This document shows positions 43,585 to 56,929 of a DNA stretch of 64,000 nucleotides, in pieces. The stretch is from assembly GCF_963678635.1 (NCBI RefSeq), contig NC_087063.1, positions 24,560,701 through 24,624,700 on the forward strand. Reading direction: 5' to 3'. This stretch comes from Symsagittifera roscoffensis (lineage: Eukaryota > Xenacoelomorpha > Acoela > Convolutidae). Both the position numbers and the translations under genes were made by a program. Under the pieces are notes generated by a model that was given only the letters and a program-made list of their open reading frames with translations, was not told the origin of the DNA and did no database searches. Each line of letters begins with the position of its first letter. Within the stretch, counting starts at the first letter, position 1.

Positions 43585-45132
43585 ATCATCCCAACAATAA
43601 AAACACTGTTTTACCGAATGAGGCTAGGTCAAGATTGGAACAGAAAAATTTAAGGATTATCAAGCGAATTTTAAAAATATTAATTTGATACATAGATAAT
43701 TGAGTACAATTTTTTGAAAGTTCAAGTGGCAAAACTTCACAAACATTGATTGCATTTAAGTTAACAACTGCAGCTTATGTGTGCATTTTGGGCGAAACCT
43801 GCAACCATTTGATTTATCAAAGATCAAAAAAAAATTGAAAAAAAAATTAAAACCTGCTAATGAAGGGTATGTATATAAGTTCTAGCCTTGTTTAACAGAT
43901 ATTGCAGATAAACAAAATTGATATTGACAACAACAGTAAGACCAACGTGTTGCCAGATTATCAACATAGAGTAGGATTATGTTACAGGTTAAGAAATTAA
44001 TGATAAGTTTTGTAAAACTATATCACACACTATATGTCTATGTAGCCATAGAAATACGTTTTAATGTTGTATCTGGTAATTTTCAGTATGTGGTGAACTA
44101 TTCAGAAATCAAGAGCAGCAAAAAAATTGAGATGAAATGTTTTTCTGTTTAAAGTGACACGTTTGATGGCATACTTTTGATCGCATAAGTGACTTTATAC
44201 ATATGAATCATTATAAACAAATGTATATAACCAAAAACATACAAAGTAGACATTAATCGTGCTTACATTAACAAATAAAAATTGATTAAAATGCCTATCT
44301 ACACGCACTAATTTTACGTATTCAAATCTGATTGATAATCTGTATCCACTTAGCATCTGGTGAAACAATTTAGAATAATGAAGAAGGTAAAAAGAACAAT
44401 TTGGATTGATTTTGACATCGAATTTTATTTCCAAGTACAATTAATTATCCTAAATTGATTCGAAAACGTTTTGGAACAACATACTGGTACATCTTTTCTG
44501 ATATAACATTTCCAATACAAGCAATCCGTAAAGCATGTAAATATCGAACATACAATGCACACAATTTACACATAATTATAATACTTTGTAGTATCTGGTT
44601 GAACATAGTACAGATACAACACCTAGTAAAATGTTCTAGAAAATCTCGACTAACCTGGAACTAAAGCTATATTGAGTTTTATTTGAGGCATAACTCTTAG
44701 CTATTGTTACACTTCTGAACATATATACATAAAAATTAACAATTACACAAACCGATAAACACGCGTAAAAAATCAAACACGGACTTATGTACATAAATTC
44801 TAGTTTATTTGAACCATTTGCTTTTCAGCCGGTGATAGATCATACACAGCGTAGCCAAACTGGATAAGTTTCCCAGCAGATAAACGAATTCTGGTAAGAC
44901 TAAATCAGGTTAAAATGTAAAAGGTTTCTTTTTGAAAAACTTTCTGGTTGTGGACTGACATCTATACCCAATCATAAATCTCAATCAATCATAAGGAAAT
45001 TTATGTGTTCATTTTAGATTAGCCGCTGAATACAAGATATGAAAGTGAGCCCAAAACTATGCTGTGTTTTATTACTTGTCCGAAACTGATCAATTTGAAG
45101 AAGAGTCGATAAAATTACTATCAAAAGTTAGA
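43543..45132. repeat. Inner inverted copy of 41.95-43.54 kb
   Basis: Reverse complement of the end of the left arm. It stops abruptly in AAAAGTTAGA at 45,132, where the true right arm (47,170) continues with different sequence. Confidence 0.85.
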
Positions 45133-45595
45133 TATATAACATATAACATATAATATAACATAATCCTACTCTATGTTGATAATCTGGCAACACGTTGGTC
45201 TTACTGTTGTTGTCAATATCAATTTTGCTTATCTGCAATATCTGTTAAACAAGGCTAGAACTTATATACATGCCCTTCATTAGCAGGTTTTAATTTTTTT
45301 AAAAATTTTTTTTGATCTTTGATAAATCAGATGGTTGCACGTTTCGCCCAAAATGCACACAAAAGCTGCAGTTGTTAACTTAAATGCAATCAATGTTCGT
45401 GAAGTTTTGCCACTTAGACTTTCAAAAAATTGTACTCAATTATCTATGTATCAAATTAATATTTTAAAATTCGCTTGATAATCCTGAAATTTTTCTGTTC
45501 CAATCTTGACCTAGCCTCATTCGGTAAAACAGTGTTTTTATTGTTGGGATGATAGTTAAGCCATACCGACTACACCAGTGAGGGACGTTCTGGCG
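45133..45595. repeat. AT-rich junction and second forward copy of about 43.10-43.54 kb
   Basis: A short ATAACAT-type repeat (45,133-45,158) joins the inverted copy to a forward repeat of the 440 bases that precede hairpin 1. This places a second, nearly identical hairpin at 45.60 kb. Confidence 0.85.
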
Positions 45596-45637
45596 TAGAG
45601 CAACGCCTCTCACTGGTGTAGTCGGTATGGCTTAACT
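45554..45637. repeat. Central hairpin 2
   Basis: Same stem and the same 26-base loop, in the same orientation, as hairpin 1 (loop at 45,583-45,608). Outward pairing continues only about 440 bases on the left side before the junction. The right arm starts here. Confidence 0.9.
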
Positions 45638-48600
45638 ATCATCCCAACAATAAAAACACTGTTTTACCGAATGAGGCTAGGTCAAGATTGGGACAGAAAA
45701 ATTTAAGGATTATCAAGCGAATTTTAAAAAAATTAATTTGATACATAGATAATTGAGTACAATTTTTTGAAAGTTCAAGTGGCAAAACTTCACAAACATT
45801 GATTGCATTTAAGTTAACAACTGCAGCTTATGTGTGCATTTTGGGCGAAACCTGCAACCATCTGATTTATCAAAGATAAAAAAAAATTGAAAAAAAAATT
45901 AAAACCTGCTAATGAAGGGTATGTATATAAGTTCTAGCCTTGTTTAACAGATATTGCAGATAAACAAAATTGATATTGACAACAACAGTAAGACCAACGT
46001 GTTGCCAGATTATCAACATAGAGTAGGATTATGTTACAGGTTAAGAAATTAATGATAAGTTTTGTAAAACTATATCACACACTATATGTCTATGTAGCCA
46101 TAGAAATACGTTTTAATGTTGTATCTGGTAATTTTCAGTATGTGGTGAACTATTCAGAAATCAAGAGCAGCAAAAAAATTGAGATGAAATGTTTTTCTGT
46201 TTAAAGTGACACGTTTGATGGCATACTTTTGATCGCATAAGTGACTTTATACATATGAATCATTATAAACAAATGTATATAACCAAAAACATACAAAGTA
46301 GACATTAATCGTGCTTACATTAACAAATAAAAATTGATTAAAATGCCTATCTACACGCACTAATTTTACGTATTCAAATCTGATTGATAATCTGTTTCCA
46401 CTTAGCATCTGGTGAAACAATTTAGAATAATGAAGAAAAGTAAAAAGAAGAATTTGGATTGATTTTGACATCGAATTTTATTTCCAAGTACAATTAATTA
46501 TCCTAAATTGATTCGAAAACGTTTTGGAACAACATACTTGTACATCTTTTCTGATATAACATTTCCAATACAAGCAATCCGTAAAGCATGTAAATATCGA
46601 ACATGCAATGCACACAATTTACACATAATTATAATACTTTGTAGTATCTGGTTGAACATAGTACAGATACAACACCTAGTAAAATGTTCTAGAAAATCTC
46701 GACTAACCTGGAACTAAAGCTATATTGAGTTTTATTTGAGGCATAACTCTTAGCTATTGTTACACTTCTGAACATATATACATAAAAATTAACAATTACA
46801 CAAACCGATAAACACGCGTAAAAAATCAAACACGGACTTATGTACATAAATTCTAGTTTATTCGAACCATTTGCTTATCAGCCGGTGATAGATCATACAC
46901 AGCGTAGCCAAACTGGATAAGTTTCCCAGCAGATAAACGAATTCTGGTAAGACTAAATCAGGTTAAAATGTAAAAGGTTTCTTTTTGAAAAACTTTCTGG
47001 TTGTGGACTGACATCTATACCCAATCATAAATCTCAATCAATCATAAGGAAATTTATGTGTTCATTTTAGATTAGCCGCTGAATACAAGAAATGAAAGTG
47101 AGCCCAAAACTATGCTGTGTTTTATTACTTGTCCGAAACTGTTCAATTTGAAGAAGAGTCGATAAAATTACTATCAAAAGTTAGAAAAGATGTGGTCTTG
47201 ATTATACAAAACAAAGCATTTATCAGCTATTTTATTTCCAATTCATGATAAGTTTTGTTCTGTTTTTAGCGCAATAACAACGCCTCTGATTCATGATAAC
47301 AACGCCTTCCAATTCATGATAAGACTTGTTCTGTTTTTAGCGCAATAACAACGCCTCGGTTTCATCATTTGATTCATAATTTTACCCGTTTCAATTCAAT
47401 CTTTGCTCTCCGTTACCGCAAAACTTTAAAAAACTCTATGTGTAAGTTCTGTCTGATTCCGCTCAAGAACGTTCTATTTTCGACAAGACTGCTCATGGAG
47501 ATTTTCTTTCCTTATTAAACAACAATTAAATTCAAATAATGATAATTAGATCACTCTAAATCACATAATTTCCATTTAGGTTATCTTATTGCAATTATAT
47601 CTTTTAAAAATATGGTTAAATATGGTTTAAAAGCCATCAGAAAAGATTATTTTTTGATCATCGGAGTTTATATCATCGATTCATTGCAAATAGCCAAAGT
47701 TATGCTAATCAAGGATCTAGATTTACTCATCTCCTTATGAGCGCATTCCTCTTTCGTAGAGACAATTTGGATCTTCCCAGGAAGTCGAGAGGCCCAAGTC
47801 GGCCTGGAAATGGAGCCACCAGTTTCACCTTGTCACTCTCGTTGCAGAAATCAGTCTAACAGTGAGCCCTTGGTGCAGTAGGCAGACAACCAATATAAGC
47901 CAAATGTAAACGCCAGTTGCTCGCAAAAACAAGAAAAAGGATCGGAACGCATCAATCTCTGTTATATGTGGCGTCAATTGAAAAGTTTTCAGTCTGTTTT
48001 GTGTTTTGTGCTGCTTTTTTTCAAATAGTTAAGTTGAATTTATTAATGTTTAGCTGTATGTTTTGTAATCCAAATTAAAAAAAAACAAAAAGAACAAAAT
48101 GTTTTTTTTGCTCCTAATTGTTTAAAATTATAAAAAAATTTGTGTTTCATTTAGAATCATGTCCAAAAAAACAGTTGTTCTAGAAAATTCAAAATCGCAA
48201 AAGAAGATTGGGTTGTTTATTTTGCACAAATTTAAAAATTTACTGAAGTTTTTTTTATAACTGAAAAAATGAGTTGAACATCAGCTTAGAACAACTTTTC
48301 TTTTCTCTAAAACATACCCTTTACCGTTAATTTTGTCATAGTTAAAAGATTATTTTCTAAGTTACTATAGCTCAAATTATCGATTTTGCATAAATACGGG
48401 GAAAAAGATGAAAAAAAAGAACAGTTGAACCTGTATTAAATAGCTTTTTCAGAACCAAATATGTTTTTCAAACAATAAAAGTTTTGATGGTTTAGCGAGA
48501 AAACAACATAATGTGCAACTCTAGTCATAGTAACTTGGTGTACGGTTAAACCTGCAGCCTAATCGTCAACTGAAGATATATCAAACTACAAAACTAACAA

Positions 48601-49339
48601 ATGAATCAAAAAACAAAGTTTTTTAAAAAAAATTACAATTCTTAGAACAATGGCCAAAATTTTTTTTTCGAACCAAAACTTCCACTGTCTTAAATTTTCT
48701 GTACAAAACTAAATAATTACTTGAAATCAATTTTCTATATGTCAAAAAGCATTATTCGGACCGTCCAACAAAAAACTTTCAACAATTTGTTTTGGAATTT
48801 TCCCGTGTTATGCAAGTTAGTAAGCCTCGGTTTTTGCTTCTGACCACTAAAAGCGCTTCTCATGACTCACTGGTCAATTTTGAGTTGAAGTTTGATACTG
48901 TTGGAAAATTCGTTTGGGAGATCAACAGACATATTAAAAAAATGTTTATCGCCCTCTTTTTTTTCAAAGATGAACAACATTGCTAAATGGTGTAGATGAG
49001 TTGGCTGAAAGCTGGCATTTCTTTGCAAATCTCTGCTTGCGACGTTTGCATTGTAAAAATCAAAATGTGTATGTAGGTTTGACTGTATTTGAATATACTC
49101 ATTAGTAAAACGTAATGAATATATTTTTGTGTGAATATTTCTAGTAATCCATAAACAAATGCAAGAAAAAATACTTTTGTGTATGCGTGTATGTATGCAA
49201 GTTGATGTGTTTGTAAGTATGAGTACAATTTTTTTCCTTATGCGCGTGTAAACCAAAACAATTTTAACTAGAAGAATAACTAAAACCTAACTTGAATTTT
49301 ACTAATGTTTCTAGTTTTTCTTGAAAGTTAGATAAGATA

Positions 49340-50990
49340 CTATAAGCATAGTATGTATGTACGCACATATGCTTTGCGTATGTGTGTATATATGTAAACT
49401 GTATGTATCTATGTAAAAGTCTACAACTTTTTGCATGTATAAATGTAATTAATCATGTATGTACATACTGTTTGTGTGTACTCATTTGAGTATTTAGAAG
49501 TTATGTAAATTTGTATGTTTTTATGTAAGTAAGAACTCTTGACTGCATGTCCGCTTGATTGAGTGAAAGAAGACCAGCAATTATTTTGTATCAATGTATG
49601 TTTTTCAGTTTAAAAGCATTTAAAAGTTAGCTGGTTTGCAAATTGTACAAACTTATGATTGAAGTTTTATGTCTGTTCAAAATGAAAGTGTGTACACATG
49701 AGTAGTTGCATGCTTGTAAAGTACATTCCATGTCTTTTTGTAGGCAAGTACTTATACATATTCGTATATGAGTATGAAAGGCACTTTTATATGATTTTAT
49801 GTAAAGACATATGAATGCCAGTATGTAATGCGTGATTCTTTTTGTCTGAATGTGTGTATAAGTTTGTCTTGTAAGTGTAAAGTGAATGCAACTTGGTTTG
49901 TGTGCTTACATGTGCTTGTATTTTAAAGGTCAGCAGAACTAATAAGTGAAATCTTTGCATGTATGTAAGCAAAACTTGCGTGTGTGTCTATTTATGTAAA
50001 CTATATGTATCTATGTAAAAGTCTACAACTTTTTGCATGTATAAATGTAATTAATCATGTATGTACATACTGTTTGTGTGTATTCATTTGAGTATTTAGA
50101 AGTTATGTATATTTGTATGTTTTTATGTATGTAAGAATTCTTGAATGCATGTCCGCTTGATTGAGTGAATGAAGACCAGCAATTATTTTGTATCAATGTA
50201 TATTTTTCAGTTTGAATTTATTTTAAAATTTGCTGGTTTGCAAATTGAACAAACTTATGATTGAAGTTTTATGTCTGTTTAAAAGGAAAGTGTGTACACA
50301 TGAGTCGTAGCATGCTTGCATAGTACGAACCATGTCTGTTTGTAGCTAAGTACTTCTGCATTTTCGTATATGAGTATGAAAGCCACGTTTATATGATTGT
50401 ATGTAAAGACGTATGAATGCCAGTCTCTAATGCCTGACTCTTTTTGTCTGAATGTGTGTATATATTTGTCTTGAAAGTTTGAAGTGAAAGTAAGCTGGTT
50501 TGTGTGTTTAAATGTGGTTCTATTGTAAAGGTCAGCAGAAATATTAAGTCAGAATCTTTGCATGTGTAAAAGCAAAATTTTCGTATAATTGGTCGCAGGT
50601 TTAAAAGCATGTAGGCAAGTATGTAAAATTTATGTATGTATGGTAGTTTGTTTGCATTCTTCTTATGTATAAGACTAAGTACGTTTGTATTCATACCTTT
50701 ATTTAAGACTTCATTTTTGAATGTTTGTATGTATAGAAGTATTTTTGCATATATGTATGTAATTTTGTACGTATGGTTCTATGAATGTCTCTAGTTAACT
50801 TTATATATGTATGTATATAAGTAAGTTTGTATGTATGTATCTATGTATGCATGTATGTATATGTTTATGTAAGTTTGTACTTATGTATACATGTATGTAT
50901 GTTTGTATTCAGTAAGTGTGTACGTAATTGTTTTTGTATGTAAGTTTGCATGATTAACCTTATGTAAGTATTTAAATGTGTATGAATAAA
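49340..50990. repeat. TATG-rich microsatellite region with about 0.6-kb tandem duplication, right arm
   Basis: Mirror of 38,400-39,860, longer by one partial unit. Sequence at about 49,417 (GTAAAAGTCTACAACTTTTT) recurs at about 50,012-50,031. Frames on both strands are repeat-derived. Confidence 0.75.
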
Positions 50991-51511
50991 CGTATGTTTG
51001 TAAAAAAAATACGCATGACTTTTTTTTTGTGAGTATGCATTTAAGTTTGCAACTTATGAAAATGTGTTTATGTTTTTTATGTTTACAAGTATGCAGCTTT
51101 ATATGTTTGGTGGGGTATATATGTTTGAGTTTAGTTGTAATCGTTTATTTTATTTCATATAAAATTATATATGTAAGTCTATCCAAATCTTTCTTATCTT
51201 TCTTCTTAAGTTTCTCGAATATTCTAGAATAATCAACCAGACACTATAATGAGTTTTTTCCATTTTCTTTATTTGCAAAACAATTTGATTTAAAAAAAAA
51301 AGTTTTCCTCGAAATTTTTGATCTTCCAGATATCCTCATTATGAACGTTTCACTTTGAAAAAGTAGCATATGTTGCATTGATAATTTCAATTTATCTGCA
51401 GTCAATGATTATGAAAAATGTTTCAAAATTGTAACAAGAAAAATCAGTTTTCAAATTTTCACAAAATTTTGTCGATGGAAGCATCAAACAAGAAGTCCAA
51501 TTGGAGACAGC

Positions 51512-51694
51512 GTGGAGTCCAAAGTGATTGATGAACTGTTGCTCATAGAGGTAAAAATTACGACAAGAAAATTATTAGAAAAAATTAATGAGTTATTGAG
51601 GAAAATCATTGATCGTGCAGACATGCGGCTGGTAGAGCTGAAGACGGTAAGCGAGCAAAGTCTCAGTGACAGGTACTGTATATTTGAAGGATGA
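51512..51694 (+). CDS. R1 ORF B (60 codons), helical
   Basis: The frame encodes a highly charged helix (LLEKINELLRKIIDRADMRL), probably coiled-coil. The left arm copy (minus, about 37,680-37,860) and the third R1 copy (about 58,815-58,997) keep the same frame with changes such as Asn/Tyr and Asp/Glu. A donor-like ACG|GTAAGC lies inside at about 51,647, so it may be an exon ending there. Family unknown. Confidence 0.3.
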   Translation: MESKVIDELLLIEVKITTRKLLEKINELLRKIIDRADMRLVELKTVSEQSLSDRYCIFEG

Positions 51695-52839
51695 TTGATC
51701 AATCTCTAAAAACCACAAATTTTCAATGGTTTTCATTTGAAAAATCTTAATTTTGAATCAAAGTTTCAAACCCACAGAAGTGAAGCAATTGTGCAATCAG
51801 ATAAACAGTCAGTACCACTTTTTTTAAATTCAAGATTTATTTAGTCGATAGAGCTTTTTTTGAAATAGCTCAAAATGCTTACGCCTTTTTTCTTTGAAAT
51901 GAATAGCAAATCTTTCTGCATTGAGGCTCAAAATTTTAATTCCTCAAAGTAAAACTGTCTAACAAACTTTTTATTGTTAAATTAAACATGTCTTTGTTAG
52001 TCGTTCTAAGTTAAGATAACACAACATAATTGACTTTTATCGAAATGCATTGAAACTACAAAATGGCACTTACAAGTTTTCGGAAACTGCTGTAGCCAAA
52101 TTGGTGTGAAAGCGTTGTTTAGTGTGAAACAGCTATCATCCTGACGGAATCCGAAGATTCAGGTAGAGTGTTGATGATAAGGCTTGATTTTTTATCTTAA
52201 AACTTCAAACAACTAACCGTTTTTCGAAGACATGTTTTGTTAATAGAGAAGACAAATATCGATGCAAAAATTAGAAGAAATATCATGATGCGAACTGTTT
52301 TGATACTGCTAGTGATGAGAGCGTGAATGTGAAAGCTTGGATCACCTCAAACATATATTGAAAGAAAGGTTGAACTCTTGATAACACAATTAATTGCAGA
52401 TGAATAATCGAATATATTGGTCAAAAAGCCACCGTGTTTTGAGAGACAATAGCGTAATCATGGAAACATTCAAAAGATCAGATTTATATTAAAAAACTCA
52501 GAATTTAATTTGTTGAGCAGAGGGTTAATCAATGATAATAACTGATAGTGCTTCAAACTTTTGAATAGAAAACTCTTGCTAAAGCCAAATTGAGTTAATT
52601 AGAAGATACTGAGAACAGTTGACTAGATGGTGGTATCAAATTAAAATTTATTTGATTGCATATTCTTTTAATGGAAAAATCAAAAATTTTGGATGCTCAA
52701 ATTATAACTCCGAATTCATACCAAGTTTTGAGTTTGTATCCATAACTTGTCTTAGTTTGCGTTCAGTCTTTCCCGATTGAATTTGCTCTAATTTGAATAA
52801 ATGCTTTCCTTAAAAGTCGCAAATAATTTTTCACCTGCT

Positions 52840-53064
52840 TTATTCGATGGTCACTCTGTTCTGTCGTACATATTGGCACACAAATAACAGTTTTGCCCCA
52901 GTTTCTAGGTCCGCTTTGATGAACTTTTTCAAAATTTCTGTTAGCACAAAAAAGTTAATAGGAAATACTAAACGTTTTCTAGAAGCCCCGAAAATTGTTT
53001 CCTTTTCATTATAAAAAGTGGTATATGCAAGTCTTAGAAATGGCTGCAGCAAAATAATGGGCAC
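52840..53064 (-). CDS. R1 ORF C (74 codons), opposite strand to ORFs A and B
   Basis: The frame encodes a Leu/Phe/Lys-rich polypeptide. The third copy (60,167-60,370, minus) is truncated by a stop-generating change near its C-terminus, and the left arm carries it on the plus strand around 36,300-36,520. Conservation does not exceed that of the surrounding DNA, so coding is doubtful. Confidence 0.2.
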   Translation of the reverse strand: MPIILLQPFLRLAYTTFYNEKETIFGASRKRLVFPINFFVLTEILKKFIKADLETGAKLLFVCQYVRQNRVTIE

Positions 53065-53343
53065 TTTTGGCTTTCATCAGTGTTCTCGTTTTTCAAGATC
53101 TTTACCCACTTCAACTCATTAGCTCTTTCAATCTTTCTACAAAATCAAAGCTTTTGTCATAGATTTTAGACGTTTTTTTCTTTCCCCTGAGAGACGGAAA
53201 ATGGAAATGTCGAAACTTTTAAGCCAGTTTCATTATTTTAGAGTTTTCAGTGTTTCATAATTTTTCTTTGTTTTTACCTTCATTTGGCTGAACGAAATTT
53301 TTCATCCTTCTTTCAGTCAAATTGATTAATAATTTTTGCCTAA

Positions 53344-53514
53344 ATAGAGGTGGCGGCCGCCGCACTTGACGAGTTTTGCTTTCTTCGAGATTCAGCAATA
53401 AAACATGCATTTTTGAAGGAAATCGTTGACCGCAGCCAACAGTTAAGCTACGCTGCCAAAGTCTTGTGCTTTCCTATATACCATATAGTTTGGTCGCATA
53501 TAATAGGTATATAA
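53344..53514 (+). CDS. R1 ORF A, right arm copy
   Basis: Fifty-six codons from after a TAA at 53,341 to TAA at 53,512. No ATG at the start, so an exon or a chance frame. See the left arm copy for the product description. Confidence 0.3.
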   Translation: MEVAAAALDEFCFLRDSAIKHAFLKEIVDRSQQLSYAAKVLCFPIYHIVWSHIIGI

Positions 53515-53639
53515 CGTCATTTTACATGTAAACAAGCCAATAGCCCAAAACTTTAGAAGGGAAAACATGCACCGACCAAAAGTTAACTTAAACCATTCCC
53601 GTTTCCACAACGTTCAGTGGGAATACTCAATAATATACC

Positions 53640-53835
53640 GAAGTTTTACATGAGGACTTATGGGTATAAAATTATACATGGTGACAATTAGGAATATTAC
53701 ATAGTGACCACTAGGTATAAAATTATACATGGTGACAATTAGGATTATTACATGGTGACCATTGCTGATCATTTAATACATGGTGACCATTATGATTTAT
53801 ACCTAATGGTCATCCATGTATGACAACCCCCCCCC
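53640..53835. repeat. CACCATGTA-type repeats and C run, right arm
   Basis: Mirror image of 35,525-35,720, here seen as TACATGGTGAC words followed by a C run near 53,826-53,838. Confidence 0.7.
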
Positions 53836-53869
53836 CCCCGATCCTTACGCACTATATGCATACTACTCA

Positions 53870-55341
53870 GGTGCTGAATTGGCTAGTTTTCTCAGTTTGT
53901 CACCTGTCGGTCGTTGGGATTTTGCCAAAGTTTACTAGCAGTATGGGAGAACTAGAGGTTCCCGCTCTGATGGTCCGGTTGACTGAGTTGTTCTCCGTGA
54001 TCTAGATTGCCTTCGCTCTTTCTGATGCTGGCGTAACGCTGCGGGTGGCTCCCAGGGGAATAATCAGAGAATAAGTTATAGGGCGAGATACATTTTTGAG
54101 AACCTTCACACTCTAAACTAATTTTGTATTCAGATTTTATTAATTCTTTTTGTACGTTTATATGTTACTTCCCCGCGTTTCTTTTGAAACAGTCCGAGTG
54201 ATGACATAAGTTCGTATGTCCGCAAAAACAATCACTCAAATATAAACGTAAAATCTGTAAAGTAGAGCAAGTTTTTCCAATGTTGCTTGCACCTAAGTCC
54301 TTGCAGGTATAATAACCCAAGCCGTTGAGTTTTAGCTTTCACCTATCTTTTTTATTGAATTAAGACCACAAGTAAGGTGAAGATTTGAGATACATAAATT
54401 GAATGTACTAAATTTTTTGATTTCGATAGTTCAAAATTTGTTGCCTTATGCTTTTTGGCCATTTTATTGTTTTCTGCTGTAAAACTGGTAGCTAAGTTGA
54501 GTTCGGAAGCCAGGGTGGCTGGTCGGGACAGACGTCTGCGCGCCCTCCCCTGGTGAAGGAGTCTCCGGAAGGAGACGATACTTTTTGGGTTACTTTGAGA
54601 CGACCTACTTCTGTTTCTTTATGTTGCTTTCTGCAGCTGGTGGCCGCAATCTTCATGGCAAGTAAAAAAAAGATTGCACCTTGTTTACTGAACGTTTTTG
54701 TGATAATGAATTTACTTTAGACTTATAGTTTAGGCTTAGTGAAAATTTTTCAAGATAGGTTCAGAGATGATTTTATGCTTGAATAATTTGATTTCATGTT
54801 CCGGGTTTTTTGATACCAACTTTAATAGTTGCGCGAAATTCAATACAAATTAAATAGGAAGCGGTCATCGAGATAAATTAGTGTATTTTCTGGGGCTTGG
54901 CTCTTTAAGTTCTGAGTAAGATAAACACTTGGAAAAACTACAGCCCCTTTTAATAAGCAGGTTCGCAACTGGTGTCATGTGCTTATATTGAGCTTTGAAG
55001 GCCAACTTGTAACCAAGGGGGACCAAACTCGACTTACCACTGCTGACGACGTTCATGTCCAGTTAGTAAAACATCACATCAGTTTCTCTGGTTACCGGGT
55101 AAAGCAAAATTTGACTTTAGTAAGCAATCACTAGAAGGCGGACTGGACAGTTCTCATGCACCTGGGGGCTGAGAGTGTCCAGTGAATTAGTAATTTGTTG
55201 CCTTTTAGAAGCCCCCCTCATGGTCTTCGTCATTTTACTTAATCGTTTTGTTGCATAATTTTATTGAATCAACGAAGCAGGCAAGTTTGTTTTCCAGTTC
55301 TTCCAACCTTTTCAACCATTTTTATTGAAAGTACGAGAGAC
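53870..55341 (-). repeat. Duplicated flank, right arm copy
   Basis: Reverse complement of the segment at 34,022-35,498, including the intact 63-codon ORF (54,865-55,056, minus). Confidence 0.75.
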
Positions 55342-56690
55342 TGATGTAGATGCAAAAGGTGAGTAAATAACTCTAATTTCAAGCGGCAACTGTATTGTTC
55401 AAAATACCTAAGATAACTGCACTCATCTGTTTCAATGTATGCCAGACAATGGCGAAAACAAGGTCATCAGCAACAGGTCCCCAGACGGAAACCGAAGACT
55501 TTACTTAAACTCAAAAAGAGTCCCTATGTCATAGAGGCAACCACAATAAAGTTTAAATCAGTAGATTGAATGTTTATAATACTCAGAACCCAACTGGTAC
55601 ATATCATCGTATAAATTAGTTTCTTTATTTAAGTTTTAATGAAGAGTTTTAGTTTAATGAATAAAAAAAGTTTTAACTTTGACTTTGAGTTTTTCCGGCT
55701 TTTCCTTTTTTCTGTTTTCCGATCAATTAGGTTGATCATATCACCACTCATCTTGGTGACCCCTCTCTGCTGTCCTGTAGATCGTATTGTCGCGTAGCTT
55801 CCCCTGGTTTTTGTTTGCTTTGACCGTCGTATCTTGATGTCCCTGCTTGCTCCGTACCTGAAGGTTCGTTAGTGTCGTCCTTTCTATCTTCATCGCCCGC
55901 CGTTTTCTTCGTTGTTACTCCGCTCGCTGCGTTTGCTCGTTCGTGTACCTCGCTCCTTTTTCGTTTGTCGCTTCGGCTGTTCGACTCCGATGGTAACATA
56001 TTGTAGTTAACGGCCGGTGAGACTCCTTGTTCGGGATTTTTATTTGACCCTGGAGTTCTCTCTGAGCTGGGGCCTTTGGCCGCCTTTGGTGCTATTTGCT
56101 TTTCTTCTAACGCTGATCTAAAAGAAACACCGCTTCGCCTTCGTAAGGATCCTTTGTTTATTTGAACCGTAAGTGGTTTAATTTTTTTATGGTAGAAGAC
56201 AAACGCTTATACCTCATTGAGTTCTTTGAATCCGTGACCCCAGTTCGTTGGTACACGACTGTAGTACTGGTTTCATGCCTTTTGAGACACGATGGTGCGC
56301 TCGGATGTGTTAATTCTAGGTTACGTCCGCCTCCGCCAGTACATGCTCCTCCAAGACCCGAGGGGTCTTCCGATTCTGGGGAGCATACACTAGGTCACTG
56401 CGTTTCTAGATCATACACTAGATCACTGCGAGTCCGTTCGCCTCATCTAAACTTTAGAGTTTTTGGTTAATTACATTCGTCCAGTCGAGATTTTTTGGTG
56501 ATAGATTTTTGTAAGGTTTGGGAGAACGATGTTAGCTTCTCTTCCATGGTGTGCCTCAAATGGCGTTATTTTATTTTTAGAATGCGCTACGAATCGTAAA
56601 TCGCTCAATGCCCTGGCTATCATTTTCTTGAGTTTTTGATTTACATCTTCCCGTAGGTAAGTTTTTTCAATCCCTCAGGTGATCGATGCC
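55342..56690 (-). mobile_element. Truncated Ty3/gypsy 3' end, right arm copy
   Basis: On the minus strand the order is integrase C-terminus (about 56,690-56,460), pol tail (about 56,390-55,740) and LTR ending at 55,342. Compared with the left arm, the last codons of the tail are changed: the frame ends SREGSPR then stop, instead of SPRWVV. Defective. Confidence 0.7.
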
Positions 56691-56929
56691 TTAATTTGCA
56701 TGGCCCCAGCCGGGTATGCACACCACTATTGTATCTCGCCACGAACCTATCTAAACCGCTCCTTGCAATTTTTACTTGTAGCGAATCATCCCGTACTTAA
56801 ATCGTTCGATATTGCATTGAGGCAATAATCTTATTGTTTTTATTTATTCCATACCCGACCCAAGTGTTAACAGTTTAAATTTGATATTATCGGCAAAAAA
56901 ATTTTAATTTTGTCAATATTTTACGGAAA

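Larger units (their letters stand above)
51326..53587 (+). repeat. Repeat R1, right arm copy
   Basis: Collinear with 35,776-38,044 (inverted) and 58,630-60,893 (direct, 7,306 bases away). Confidence 0.8.
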
